A DNA stretch of 64,000 nt from Calothrix sp. MO_192.B10 (lineage in GTDB: Bacteria; Cyanobacteriota; Cyanobacteriia; Cyanobacteriales; Nostocaceae), in the NCBI GenBank assembly GCA_030065055.1, contig JASJDS010000097.1:1-64000 (forward strand). Reading direction: 5' to 3'. The position numbers were made by a program, and so were the translations under genes. Below the pieces are notes generated by a model. The model was not told the DNA's origin, ran no database searches, and worked only from the letters and a program-made list of their open reading frames with translations. Every line of letters starts with the position of its first letter. The first letter of the stretch is position 1. Below, piece after piece: positions 1 through 8,844 of this stretch.

Positions 1-177
1 TTATTACTCCTTCGGAGTGAATCCTAAGCCCTTCGGGCACGGCAAAGCCGAACGGATACGCTTCGCGTTAGCGAAGCTCCTCTGAAAGAGGCGCGCCATT
101 TGCTTTATGCCGGGAAACCCGTCCACCGCAATGGCTCACTTATTACTTATTACTGATTACTTATTGAATCATGAACA
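1..177. repeat. Non-coding leader with dispersed GC-rich repeats
   Basis: No gene is visible. The stretch holds short inverted repeats (ctccttcggag, cccttcggg, cttcgcgttagcgaag) and a segment running from tgctttatgccggg to gtccaccgcaatggc. Versions of that segment recur near 7025-7140, 24415-24455 and, inverted, near 53905-53930. A heptamer tract (ttattac, about 137-165) lies just before the DUF389 gene. Confidence 0.6.
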
Positions 178-1950
178 ATGGAAGCTAAAAAAGGTTTTCG
201 TGACTGGTTTGCAACTAACATGGGCATTACCAATGCCCGCAAAGAAGAGATTTATTGTGACTTACTAAATTCAGTAACTTTACAGGATGTGAGTTACTGG
301 CTACAAGTCTTATTTTCAGCTGCGATCGCCACCTTAGGATTAATATTAGATAGTCCGGCGGTAATTATTGGAGCAATGTTGATTTCTCCGTTGATGGGGA
401 TGATCCTTGCCAATGGTTTAGCATTTGCGGCGGGGGATTTAATCTTAGCTATTAGGGCACTTATAAATCTTGTTTTGAGTTGTTTAGTAGCGATCGCTTT
501 AGCTTTCCTCCTGGTAGCTATATTACCCTTAAAAGGCCTTAATTCAGCAGAAATTGCGGCTCGGATTAAACCCAATGTTCTGGATTTAGTTATTGCCCTA
601 TTTTCTGGTGCTTTAGGTTCCATTGCTACCTGTAAAGTCTCAAAAGGGGCTGTTACTTCTATCCCAGGGGTTGCCATCGCAGTTGCTTTAATGCCCCCTT
701 TATGCGTAGTTGGATATGGTATTGGTGTCACAGTTAGTCTCAATTTACCCGACGGGCTGAAAATTGCCCGTGGTGGTGGTTTACTATTTTTAACTAACTT
801 AACTGCCATTACCTTGATGGCAATGTTAGTATTTTTGACAATCAAAATCGATACTCCATCAATCCGCAAACAGGTACCACTTTGGCATAAGCAAGATCAG
901 GAAAGTCATGGGGTACAGCAATTTCTAGAGCGGATTCCAGTTCCCACCACTCCTCTAGAAATTATCGGTAGTCTTCCTAGCCGTTTGATTGTCATTTTAA
1001 TTCCAGTTATCACCCTGTTGTTTCCTTTAAGTCAATCTTTCACTCAACTTAACAAAGAAATTACCCAGAAACAAAAAGATAATCAAATTATCCAAATTGG
1101 TACGGAAATATGGCGAGAAAAGTTTGCCAAATTCCCTGATGGCGAATCTCGTTCTGATATCAACAAACTTTTAATTAGCGAACAAAATCAAAAATTGTTG
1201 ATTCAGATGAATGTAATTACCAAAAAGTTTTATACCACTCAAGAAAAAAAAGAATATACAGAAATAGTCGCATCTCGTTTAAATAGAGCACCCGATTCAA
1301 TATCACTGCAATTAATTGAAATTCCTACCGCTTCTAACGATATTATTGCCGATCTAGTAGCAGCAATTAAATCACAAGAACACGAAGCAACACAAGAACT
1401 ACCATCCACCGTAGCAGAAACCCAAATTACTTTTCTCAAAAGTACGGAAGCAGCACTACAAACATTCAAACTGCCTGCACCAGCTCAATTACTGCGTTAT
1501 GAAGCCATCACTAGTAACGTGGAACCTTTAAGTTTGAATCTCATATATTTGAGCGATCGAGAAATTGGTGCAGATGCCAAAAATTTATTGATTGAGGATA
1601 TCAGAACCAGCCTCAACTTTCCCAATGCCAAAGTCCGGTTCCGAAGAATTTCTCCTGCTCCTGGTTCTATTACTTTCGCTCCAAATAGTACAGCACTTCA
1701 ACCAGCCAATACCCAGTTATTAAATCGTATTGCTCAAATCTTGAAACAGCAACCTAATTTATATCTGGAGATAATTGCTGATGTGGAAGGAGAACTTTCT
1801 GAGGAGTTTACCCAACGCAGAATAGCAACAATTAAAAATTATCTAGTTAGTAATTTACAGATTTCTACTAATAAAATTACTATTACTACTGGGAAAGTTT
1901 CAGCTAGACGCACAGTGAGTTTTAAAATCTTGAAGAAGGGTGAAGTTTAA
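178..1950 (+). CDS. DUF389 family membrane protein with OmpA-like tail
   Basis: A 590-residue protein. The first half (about residues 40-290) is strongly hydrophobic, with motifs typical of DUF389 proteins: SPAVIIGAMLISPLMGMI near residue 59, and a second block with ALMPPLCVVGYGIG. The middle part is hydrophilic. The last 90 residues (ITFAPNSTALQPAN onward) resemble an OmpA-like peptidoglycan-binding fold, though the match is weak. DUF389 proteins are inner-membrane proteins of unknown biochemical role. The ATG at 178 is used; an ATG at 171 is out of frame. A palindrome follows the stop. The gene looks complete; the family call is firm, the function open. Confidence 0.88.
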   Translation: MEAKKGFRDWFATNMGITNARKEEIYCDLLNSVTLQDVSYWLQVLFSAAIATLGLILDSPAVIIGAMLISPLMGMILANGLAFAAGDLILAIRALINLVLSCLVAIALAFLLVAILPLKGLNSAEIAARIKPNVLDLVIALFSGALGSIATCKVSKGAVTSIPGVAIAVALMPPLCVVGYGIGVTVSLNLPDGLKIARGGGLLFLTNLTAITLMAMLVFLTIKIDTPSIRKQVPLWHKQDQESHGVQQFLERIPVPTTPLEIIGSLPSRLIVILIPVITLLFPLSQSFTQLNKEITQKQKDNQIIQIGTEIWREKFAKFPDGESRSDINKLLISEQNQKLLIQMNVITKKFYTTQEKKEYTEIVASRLNRAPDSISLQLIEIPTASNDIIADLVAAIKSQEHEATQELPSTVAETQITFLKSTEAALQTFKLPAPAQLLRYEAITSNVEPLSLNLIYLSDREIGADAKNLLIEDIRTSLNFPNAKVRFRRISPAPGSITFAPNSTALQPANTQLLNRIAQILKQQPNLYLEIIADVEGELSEEFTQRRIATIKNYLVSNLQISTNKITITTGKVSARRTVSFKILKKGEV

Positions 1951-1974
1951 GGTAATACTTAGTCAAGGGTCACA

Positions 1975-2005
1975 GATCCCCGACTTCTTTAAGAAGTCGG
2001 GGATC
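1975..2005. terminator. Perfect palindrome after DUF389 gene (dispersed repeat)
   Basis: Arms GATCCCCGACTTCTT and AAGAAGTCGGGGATC (15 bp) flank one T. The palindrome sits between the convergent genes at 178-1950 and 2060-2422, so it could terminate both. A near copy with one mismatch lies at 4907-4937, which shows that it is also a dispersed repeat. There is no strong T-run. Confidence 0.6.
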
Positions 2006-2059
2006 TAAACACCCGCGACTCATCAAAATTAATGGGGCAAAGCACTAGTTGCTAAAATT

Positions 2060-2422
2060 TTATAAAGGTCTGAAAGAGCACTTGAAAGATTTAGTACGCC
2101 TCGTCGTTGCTCCCGTTCTGTTGTCTTTAACAGTAAGTTTGATATAAGGTTTTGTACCCACTTTACAACTTCCGTTAATAGAACTGAATCCACCGTTATT
2201 GGTTTGCTTACCGATAGTAGCGTTTCTTCCTGGATTCCACATAAATTTATAGCTACCACTTCCACCAGCAACCTTTGCAAAACAGTTGTATTTTCCTCCA
2301 CCAAAACCCTCACAGTGCATGGTACTAATACTTAAAGATGCAGCTTGTGCGGAAGTTGCTAAACCAAAAGAACCGAGGGCAGAAGCAGCTAGTAAACCAA
2401 AAACAGCTATTTGACGTTTCAT
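2060..2422 (-). CDS. Small secreted protein, unknown function
   Basis: A 120-residue protein. It starts with a clear Sec signal peptide: MKRQ, a hydrophobic core, then A-Q-A near residue 27. The mature part of about 93 residues has four cysteines and many Gly, Lys and Thr (for example MHCEGFGGGKYNCFAKVAGGSGSY, TGATTRRTKSFKC). A small disulphide-bonded beta-rich domain is possible but not shown. I recognise no family. It is convergent with the DUF389 gene and has its own upstream gap of about 300 bases. Confidence 0.7.
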   Translation of the reverse strand: MKRQIAVFGLLAASALGSFGLATSAQAASLSISTMHCEGFGGGKYNCFAKVAGGSGSYKFMWNPGRNATIGKQTNNGGFSSINGSCKVGTKPYIKLTVKDNRTGATTRRTKSFKCSFRPL

Positions 2423-2736
2423 AAATAATCAACCTTTTTTGTGTGTGCGATAAGTTCAATTTCACAACCCATTCAAGGGCGTGACATTTTGAACTTGGGA
2501 CAAAATGTGACTTTTTTTGTCCTTCTCTTCTAAGTATGTTTGATTATTTTCGTCAATAATTTGGGAAAATTCAGGAGTTCAGGAGTTGAAAAATTGGGTT
2601 AAATTCAGGTTTATGATAGAAGTAATGGTAAAAATGGTGGCTATCACCTAGAAATGATACGAATCAATAAAGCGATCGCCCAGTAGGAAGTAACTGGAGA
2701 GATAATTAAAGTATCAGCATTCCTTAGGCATAGCTC
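2423..2736. other. Divergent intergenic region
   Basis: AT-rich spacer between two divergent genes, so it must carry both promoters. It holds one HIP1-like GCGATCGCC near 2672 and a short direct repeat (ttcaggag). I see no RNA gene or clear promoter box. Confidence 0.4.
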
Positions 2737-3660
2737 ATGAAACAACAACGCCTCAACGCCTATCTTCGCTTAATTCAAGGTTTACTTAGTTGTCCCCACG
2801 GAGAAGAGTGGACATTATTGCAACATAACGAACAACTGGTAAATCCGGAATTGGCAGAGGTGATGGAACAAGTTGCTCAACAACTCTCCCAAGAAGGCAA
2901 GTCTGAAGCAGCAAAGTTTTTACACCATTGGGCAGGACAATTAAACCATATCTTTGAACAAGCCGTTCATGTCCATAGCAAGGATGAAAAATCCCAAGCT
3001 TATCTCCAGTTAATTCAAGCTTTGCTAGATTGCCCTGGTGGTTCAGAATCAGAGATTTTAGCCGCCAACCAAGATTTAATCGACCCCCGATTGGTGCGGA
3101 TGATGAAACAGGTAGCTACCCAAATGGCTGCCAGAGGCGATCGCGAAACGGCCCTATTTTTAAGTAATTTAGCAGCGGAAATCAGCCGTAACCTAGTGCC
3201 AGTTAATACATTTAAAGCCAATCTGCACAAGGATGCCAAGGCAGCCAAGTTAGACAAAGAACAACCCCCTCCACAACCAGAATCAGTCCATCAACCAGAA
3301 CCACCACCAAAAAATCACACTGCTGATTTGACACCCATATTCCCATCCCAACCAGCAGCTGCAAATACTCATAATCTAGAACAACAATTAACAGCGATCG
3401 CAGATTCTTTAACCAGGCTAGAACAGATGTTAGCTTCCCGACTACCACCAACAGATCCCCTCTGGTATATGAATGTATTAGAAAATGCCCATAAATCCAA
3501 TTGGATTTTATCCACAGAAGAGGTGGAAAAATTAATTGGAGTGAAACCCAGATGTGATGCTGGTCAAGACTCTTTTCAGCGCGGCTGTTGGGTATTCATG
3601 AAAATAGGTAAAATGGGTTCCCAAACTGCTTGGCGGGTAATCAAGGAAGATGTGAATTGA
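2737..3660 (+). CDS. Conserved cyanobacterial protein with duplicated N-terminal domain
   Basis: A 307-residue protein of unrecognised function. Two related helical repeats lie at about residues 8-75 (YLRLIQGLLSCPHGEE) and 86-150 (YLQLIQALLDCPGGSE). Each continues with NxxLxxPxLxxxMxQVAxQ, so the domain was duplicated internally. A Pro/Gln-rich linker follows (about 170-200), then a C-terminal domain (about 235-307, DPLWYMNVLENAHKSNW) containing CDAGQDSFQRGC. There is no signal peptide or membrane segment. It may be a scaffold or regulatory protein, but nothing here proves that. Confidence 0.75.
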   Translation: MKQQRLNAYLRLIQGLLSCPHGEEWTLLQHNEQLVNPELAEVMEQVAQQLSQEGKSEAAKFLHHWAGQLNHIFEQAVHVHSKDEKSQAYLQLIQALLDCPGGSESEILAANQDLIDPRLVRMMKQVATQMAARGDRETALFLSNLAAEISRNLVPVNTFKANLHKDAKAAKLDKEQPPPQPESVHQPEPPPKNHTADLTPIFPSQPAAANTHNLEQQLTAIADSLTRLEQMLASRLPPTDPLWYMNVLENAHKSNWILSTEEVEKLIGVKPRCDAGQDSFQRGCWVFMKIGKMGSQTAWRVIKEDVN

Positions 3661-3695
3661 GCTTTATACATTACTCCCTTTGGTGGTGTAAGATT

Positions 3696-3798
3696 ATACC
3701 AATTTTAAAAAAGAATGCGACAAATAGATTCTTGTAGAGACGTAGCATTGCTACGTCTCTACCGAGGGATGTGTTGTGATCATTTATTAAATCGGTAT
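3696..3798. repeat. 103-bp inverted-repeat element (ATACCRATTT ends)
   Basis: The ends ATACCAATTT and AAATCGGTAT are inverted copies (9 of 10). Inside is a perfect 14-bp hairpin (GTAGAGACGTAGCA/TGCTACGTCTCTAC, 3734-3762). The sequence after the left end (AAAAAAGAATGCGACA) recurs near 48910 and, in relatives, near 25545, 33505 and 47070, so this is one of a dispersed family. Confidence 0.65.
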
Positions 3799-3898
3799 TA
3801 CCTATCTGCTCCCTTTCTCTATCCTCTGTGTTCACTGTTCACTGTTCATTGATTTAATCAGTAATCTTTGGGCAGGATAGGAGTAATGATGTAGCCAT

Positions 3899-4726
3899 TC
3901 ACCCTGCTTTCCGCCCAACCTGACAAGCAGAAAGATAGGAAAGCTGAAGACTTCCTCCAAACTGTTGCTCAATTTTCTCCCTCAAGCCAGCAAATAAAGC
4001 ATCCCTATTTTGTATATCGAGTTTGATACATTGGGAGTAAGTATGCAAAAGTGTCAAATACTCATCGGTACTATAAGTAACTTTACAGTCTATATATTCA
4101 GATACCAAGTCTTTAAATTTACCTGATTCCATGACAATATCCGCAAGACCTCTGAGGTTATCTTCCTGCTTTTTTCTTCCTTCGTATCTGGCTAGAAAGG
4201 GAGCATATTGTTGATACACTGGCTCTAATTCTTGGTAAATTTCATACCGAGGTTCAAGGAGCATATTCCACAGTAAAATCAAACAACCATTTGCTTTTAA
4301 AGCAGCCGCAGCTTTTGGATAGGCTGTATTTGCTGGTATCCAATGAAAAGAAGTTGCTGCCAAAACTGCGTGGAATTTACCAACCTCTAATTGCCATTCT
4401 TCAAAACTGGTATTCTCAATTTCGACATTTGCATACTGAGCGCAATTTTCCCGTGCTAGCTGACTTGCTTCTGAACTTGGCTCCAAGCAAACCATGGGAA
4501 AGCCTAATTTAGCAAATCCTACCGTTGCAGTTCCAGGGCCACATCCTACCTCCAAAATTTTGGCGTTTGGGGGAAGCTGGGCTAATTCTACAGCACGACT
4601 GATAATTTCTTGGGGATAACAGGGTCTTGCCTTGTTATAAGCATCTGCAACCTGAGAATACCAATTTTTTCTTTGTTCTAGGTCTTTTTTTGAATATTCA
4701 CTGATTTCTTGTTTAAAGTCTTTCAT
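3899..4726 (-). CDS. Class I SAM-dependent methyltransferase
   Basis: A 275-residue cytoplasmic protein. The SAM-binding glycine motif is plain (ILEVGCGPGTATVGFAKLG, about residues 58-76), followed by the acidic end of beta-2 (VCLEPS) and a later FHAVLAATSFHWIP segment typical of Methyltransf_11/25 families. The N terminus carries a charged helix (QEISEYSKKDLEQRKNWYSQVADAYNKARPCYP), common in ubiquinone- or TPMT-like methyltransferases. The substrate cannot be told from sequence. It stands alone, with a MITE just upstream of its start. Confidence 0.85.
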   Translation of the reverse strand: MKDFKQEISEYSKKDLEQRKNWYSQVADAYNKARPCYPQEIISRAVELAQLPPNAKILEVGCGPGTATVGFAKLGFPMVCLEPSSEASQLARENCAQYANVEIENTSFEEWQLEVGKFHAVLAATSFHWIPANTAYPKAAAALKANGCLILLWNMLLEPRYEIYQELEPVYQQYAPFLARYEGRKKQEDNLRGLADIVMESGKFKDLVSEYIDCKVTYSTDEYLTLLHTYSQCIKLDIQNRDALFAGLREKIEQQFGGSLQLSYLSACQVGRKAG

Positions 4727-4735
4727 CTTCTAGGG

Positions 4736-4866
4736 TCAGGACTTACGCATTAACAACGATTTTACGTCATTACGAGCGATAGCGAAGTAATCGCCAAGAA
4801 CTCTGGGATTGCTTCCCTACACTACGTTTCGGTCGCAATGACAAATAATGCTTGCGTAAGTCCTGA
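4736..4866. mobile_element. 131-bp MITE with TCAGGACTTACGCA ends
   Basis: The ends TCAGGACTTACGCA and TGCGTAAGTCCTGA are perfect 14-bp inverted repeats. The interior holds the segment gggattgcttccctac...ggtcgcaatgac, also seen near 19935-19965. A second element with the same ends lies at 46457-46582 and a lone end at about 60716. No coding capacity. Confidence 0.75.
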
Positions 4867-4906
4867 GGGTATTGGATAGATTATTTAATAATGACGAGGG
4901 ATAACA

Positions 4907-4937
4907 GATCCCCGACTACTTTAAGAAGTCGGGGATC
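4907..4937. repeat. Palindromic repeat, second copy
   Basis: 31-bp palindrome matching 1975-2005 except in the loop-proximal bases (CGACTACTTTAAGAAGTCG). It lies upstream of the ABC-F gene, so it is not a terminator of a nearby gene on the plus strand. Confidence 0.6.
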
Positions 4938-5034
4938 GCTCACACTCGCGACTCGTCAAACAGAAATTGTAATTAAATTTTGTTAAGATAAGACACGATG
5001 CTTAAACCCCCCTTCCCTAGCTTGGAGACTGTTG

Positions 5035-6729
5035 ATGCTGCGATTAGAACATATCAGTAAAATATACCCCACAGGCGAAGTTCTGAAAGATATCAACTGG
5101 GAAGTTAAACCAGGCGATCGCATTGGTTTAGTTGGTGTCAATGGAGCTGGTAAATCTACCCAACTAAAGATTGTATCTGGGGAAATTGAACCCACTGCCG
5201 GGGAAATTATCCGTCCTGCCAGTTTACACATAGCTTATCTCAACCAAGAGTTTGAAGTTGATCCTTCCCGGACGGTGAGAGAAGAATTTTGGACTGTATT
5301 TACCGAAGCGAATCAAGTACAACAGTCTTTGGCCCAGGTACAGCGAGATATGGAAAGTGCCTCACCAGAGGAATTGGATGAATTAATCCACAAGTTGGAT
5401 CGCTGGCAACGACAGTTTGAAGCTTTAGATGGATATGGTTTAGAAGCACGGATCGGTAAAATTTTACCAGAAATGGGATTTGAGCAGGAAGATGGCGATC
5501 GCCTGGTGAGTGCTTTTAGTGGCGGTTGGCAGATGCGGATGGGATTGGGTAAAATTCTGCTGCAAGAGCCGGATTTATTGCTGTTAGACGAGCCGACAAA
5601 CCATTTGGACTTAGAAACCATCGAATGGTTGGAAGGCTACCTTAAAGGCTTAAATACCCCTATGGTGATAGTTTCCCATGACCGGGAGTTTTTAGATCGG
5701 TTGTGTACTCAAATTGTGGAGACGGAACGGGGTGTTTCCACTACCTACCTGGGTAACTATTCCGCATATCTGCAACAAAAGGCGGAAAACCAAACTGCAC
5801 AAATGAGCGCTTACGAACGCCAGCAGAAGGAAATTGATAAGCAGCAAGCATTTGTAGAAAGGTTCCGCGCCAGTGCAACCCGCAGTACCCAAGCCAAAAG
5901 CCGGGAAAAGCAATTAGACAAGATTGAACGCATTGATGCACCTACCGCTAGTGTGAGAACCTTACAATTTCACTTTCCCCCCGCACCCCGCAGTGGTAGG
6001 GAAGTGGTGAAAATGAAGGATTTAACCCACATATATGATGATAAAATTCTATTTTTGGGTGCAAACTTATTGATTGAAAGGGGCGATCGCATTGCCTTTT
6101 TAGCTCCCAATGGTGCGGGAAAATCCACTTTACTACGTCTGATTATGGGTATGGAATCCCCCACGGAAGGTAAAGTTAGTTTGGGTGAACATAATGTCAT
6201 TCCTGGCTATTTTGAACAAAACCAGGCTGAAGCCTTAGATTTACACAAAACTGTCATGGAAACCATCCATGATGAAGTTCCCGATTGGAAAAACGAAGAA
6301 GTACGCACCCTTCTCGGTAAATTTTTATTCAGTGGCGATACAGTATTTAAACAGGTAGTTGCTTTGAGCGGGGGAGAAAAAGCACGTTTAGCCTTAGCAA
6401 AAATGCTACTTACACCGGCAAATTTATTAATTTTAGATGAGCCTACGAACCACTTAGATATTCCAGCCAAAGAAATGCTGGAGTCAGCAATTAAAGATTA
6501 TGATGGTACGGTACTAATAGTTTCCCACGATCGCTACTTTATTTCTCAAGTCGCCAATAAAATAGTGGAAATTCGCGACGGAGAATTTCGGGTTTACCTC
6601 GGTGATTACCACTACTATCTCGACAAAATTGCCCAAGAAAAAGAACAAGCCAGATTAGCTGCGATCGCCGCCGAAAAAGCTGCGAAAAAAGCCGCAAAAG
6701 CTGCTAAAGCCGCAGCAAAGAAAAAATAA
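5035..6729 (+). CDS. ABC-F family ATPase (Uup/YdiF-like)
   Basis: About 564 residues with two fused nucleotide-binding domains and no membrane segment, as in ABC-F proteins that act on ribosomes. Domain 1 has Walker A GVNGAGKST and signature FSGGWQMRMGLG with LLLLDEPTNHLD. Domain 2 has APNGAGKST, LSGGEKARLALA and LLILDEPTNHLD. An inter-domain linker rich in Gln/Lys (about residues 240-305) matches the P-site tRNA interaction motif region. The tail is a run of Ala and Lys. The ATG at 5035 is preferred over the in-frame TTG at 5032. Cellular role (translation factor or resistance) cannot be decided. Confidence 0.9.
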   Translation: MLRLEHISKIYPTGEVLKDINWEVKPGDRIGLVGVNGAGKSTQLKIVSGEIEPTAGEIIRPASLHIAYLNQEFEVDPSRTVREEFWTVFTEANQVQQSLAQVQRDMESASPEELDELIHKLDRWQRQFEALDGYGLEARIGKILPEMGFEQEDGDRLVSAFSGGWQMRMGLGKILLQEPDLLLLDEPTNHLDLETIEWLEGYLKGLNTPMVIVSHDREFLDRLCTQIVETERGVSTTYLGNYSAYLQQKAENQTAQMSAYERQQKEIDKQQAFVERFRASATRSTQAKSREKQLDKIERIDAPTASVRTLQFHFPPAPRSGREVVKMKDLTHIYDDKILFLGANLLIERGDRIAFLAPNGAGKSTLLRLIMGMESPTEGKVSLGEHNVIPGYFEQNQAEALDLHKTVMETIHDEVPDWKNEEVRTLLGKFLFSGDTVFKQVVALSGGEKARLALAKMLLTPANLLILDEPTNHLDIPAKEMLESAIKDYDGTVLIVSHDRYFISQVANKIVEIRDGEFRVYLGDYHYYLDKIAQEKEQARLAAIAAEKAAKKAAKAAKAAAKKK

Positions 6730-7285
6730 TTAGTTATGATTGCGTTCATAGATATCATCAATAACTACAGAAATAGGTGTTGCTGAATGAGAGTATGAAT
6801 TTGCATTTTTCAATACGATTGAACAACGATTCTTTGCGTCTTTGCACGCCAGTTGCTTCAAGTCGGCGGAGCCCTTTGGGTTGCGCCACTTGACGGCAGT
6901 TGACGGCAGTTGACGGCAGTTGCTTTATGCCGGGGCTCGCGCAGCGTATCCGCAGGATTCACCCTTTCGGCAGTTACTCCAGTTGGGGAGACCCCAAGAC
7001 CGTACTGCCTCACCACCGCACTGCCTCCTTTATGCCGGGGAACCCCTTCGGGTTACGCGCTCCGCGCACGCTATGCGAGCGCCAGTTGCCTGGGTCGGGA
7101 AACCCTCCCGCAGCACTGGACTCACCGTCCACCGCAGTGGCTTACCGCCCAACGCACTGGCTCGTCTTTGCGTGAACTTAATTCATACATGGATTCAGTA
7201 ACGCCCAGAAATAAGGTGGGCAATGCTCCACCTTATTTTATTCAACAATCAAACTGGATTCCTATTTAGTTGATGAATTAATCTA
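6730..7285. repeat. Intergenic mosaic of dispersed repeats
   Basis: No gene. From about 6776 the sequence (tgttgctgaatgagagtatgaat) matches one end of the element at 39411-39549 in inverted orientation. Then come three copies of tgacggcagt (6893-6922) and a GC-rich block (to about 7165) with the tttatgccgggg/accgtccaccgcagtggct repeat also seen near 100, 24430 and 53920. Open frames in all three plus-strand frames here are by-products of base composition. A further 20-bp inverted segment (aaggtggg...ccaccttatt) lies at 7212-7236. Confidence 0.55.
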
Positions 7286-7771
7286 TTAAACGTCAGTCTC
7301 AAATATCGCAAGTCGTAGCCGATCTGCTGACTCTTCTATTTCTACCAAAGACTCAAGACTAGCAACTACACTGCGTTCAATTCCTAAAATTTGCGCTGCT
7401 CGGGCAACAGCAGCTTTTTCTTTATCGTGGTATACTCCATCAGCACGGCTCATTTTTATCGCCTGATATAACATACAGCGGCGAAAATTGATAGGAAAAT
7501 CATAATGAATACCAGCCAAGAGCTGTTCAATATCCGCGCCCTTCCCATCAAATTTGATGATATTTTCTTCTATGAGGTCGGATGGTACTCCCACCAGATT
7601 TTGTTCTTCAACAAACCAATCTAATTCTTTCTGGGCTAACTCATTATCAGCACTGGCGATCGCTACTATTACTTTCAGATAATTCCTCGCGACATCAGTA
7701 CTGATAGGTGCAGTAACGTTATATTTCTTCTGAGCATATGGCGTTACTTTAAAACTAGTTTCAGTGACCAT
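7286..7771 (-). CDS. TerB-like protein
   Basis: 161 residues, soluble, all-helical. The pattern VIVAIASADNELAQKELDWF and later AIKMSRADGVYHDKEKAAV gives the two D-x-E/D-containing halves typical of TerB/DjlA-like domains, with acidic residues spaced for metal binding. TerB domains occur in tellurite-resistance and stress complexes, but no ter operon surrounds this one. It follows the cyclodipeptide synthase gene on the same strand with an 85-bp gap; a functional link is not evident. Confidence 0.75.
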   Translation of the reverse strand: MVTETSFKVTPYAQKKYNVTAPISTDVARNYLKVIVAIASADNELAQKELDWFVEEQNLVGVPSDLIEENIIKFDGKGADIEQLLAGIHYDFPINFRRCMLYQAIKMSRADGVYHDKEKAAVARAAQILGIERSVVASLESLVEIEESADRLRLAIFETDV

Positions 7772-7856
7772 GGTTTTTTCCCTGGATACTTTGCTATTGA
7801 TATTACGAGATCAAGTCAAGTAAATTATCTATCTTGGGGATTAGATTGATTCTGGT

Positions 7857-8633
7857 TTATGGACCTACATCATGGTCTTTTTTAGCTTCCCTTTCTGCTC
7901 TAGCCTTACCAGCTTTAACACTCCGTCTGAGATGCAAGCTTACCCAGATCATCTGCTTGAGAGGTTCAGGTACTGCTGGGTGCAAGCCCTCGGAAATTTC
8001 TTCAAACGTTTTGATTGACCCTGGATAAACAAAAACTGGCCATCCTTCTTTGGCAAGGCAGGTGAACAAAGCCGACTCCTCAAGAAGGTAGGTTATGCTC
8101 AGGTGCCTTTTTTCCTGGAGAGACTCCTCTTTATGCTTATTCTCCTCTTCCAGCTGTTCAACTCGATTGAGATATGTCTGGGCAAATGAGCTTACCATCC
8201 TTTGAAAGGATTGATCCTTTTGATAAAGACACTGCAAGTCCTGGTAATACATCTCAAATTCTGATTGCTTCTCGATTTGCGAAGCCATCTTGAACTCGAA
8301 CCGACAGCTTCGGGAGTATTGCTCGAACAGTAAACAGTTTTCATTGATAAACTTCTCTCCAGTGCGAATTGCCTCAAGCCTTGCTTCATCCCCTTTAAGT
8401 CCTTGTCTAATCTCGATTGTCAGTCGGTATACACTATCGCAAACTAGCACTACGCAAGCCTGAAAGTTTTCGCTAATCCATTTGATGCAGGCTTCGATGC
8501 GCCGATTATCGACGAAATTTTTGCTTCCAAGGCTGATTATGAAAACACACTTTTGATACTCAGACAGTGAGCTACGTAGTCGAGCAGGAAATACCTTGGC
8601 TACAGTTGCCTTGTACCCATGAATTTGTATCAT
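7857..8633 (-). CDS. tRNA-dependent cyclodipeptide synthase, XYP type
   Basis: 258 residues. Cyclodipeptide synthases join two aminoacyl-tRNA-borne amino acids into a diketopiperazine. The landmarks align by position with AlbC: Ser37 in SLGSKNF (nucleophile), Tyr182-x3-Glu186 in TYLLEESALF (equivalent of Tyr178/Glu182), and Tyr203-Pro204 in FVYPG. Residue 40 is Phe, not Asn, which places it in the XYP rather than the NYQ subfamily. The fold marker ACVVLVCDSVYRLTIE also fits. A basic tail (KAGKARAEREAKK) ends the protein. No P450, oxidase or methyltransferase that could tailor the product adjoins it. The start ATG lies inside a duplicated block (8589-8774). Confidence 0.85.
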   Translation of the reverse strand: MIQIHGYKATVAKVFPARLRSSLSEYQKCVFIISLGSKNFVDNRRIEACIKWISENFQACVVLVCDSVYRLTIEIRQGLKGDEARLEAIRTGEKFINENCLLFEQYSRSCRFEFKMASQIEKQSEFEMYYQDLQCLYQKDQSFQRMVSSFAQTYLNRVEQLEEENKHKEESLQEKRHLSITYLLEESALFTCLAKEGWPVFVYPGSIKTFEEISEGLHPAVPEPLKQMIWVSLHLRRSVKAGKARAEREAKKDHDVGP

Positions 8634-8774
8634 CTTTAAGTCGTACTTCTTTCCGTTGCACCAGATAGCTACGGCTCATTATACTCAGAAATATAAGAAT
8701 GCCTATTTTCTTTACCCTTTAACCAACCTTGGGGGGTTGAATTCCCCTGCTTCTATAAGTAGTGCGTTTTGCGT
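8589..8774. repeat. 186-bp direct repeat, copy 1 (5' end of CDPS gene)
   Basis: Matches 9712-9897 at a constant offset of 1123 bases with only a few substitutions. It covers the first 45 bases of the cyclodipeptide synthase gene and about 140 bases upstream, including any promoter. The Uma2 gene and a MITE lie between the copies. Confidence 0.9.
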
Positions 8775-8844
8775 TAATTGTATTTGTTAGCACTTCTTTA
8801 CACGTACTGTCTAATTAGCGATCGCCCTAAATAAATACATACCC

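Noticed and set aside
6900-7269. Overlapping open frames in all plus-strand frames
   Set aside because: GC-rich dispersed repeats lacking stops; no ribosome site and no recognisable protein.
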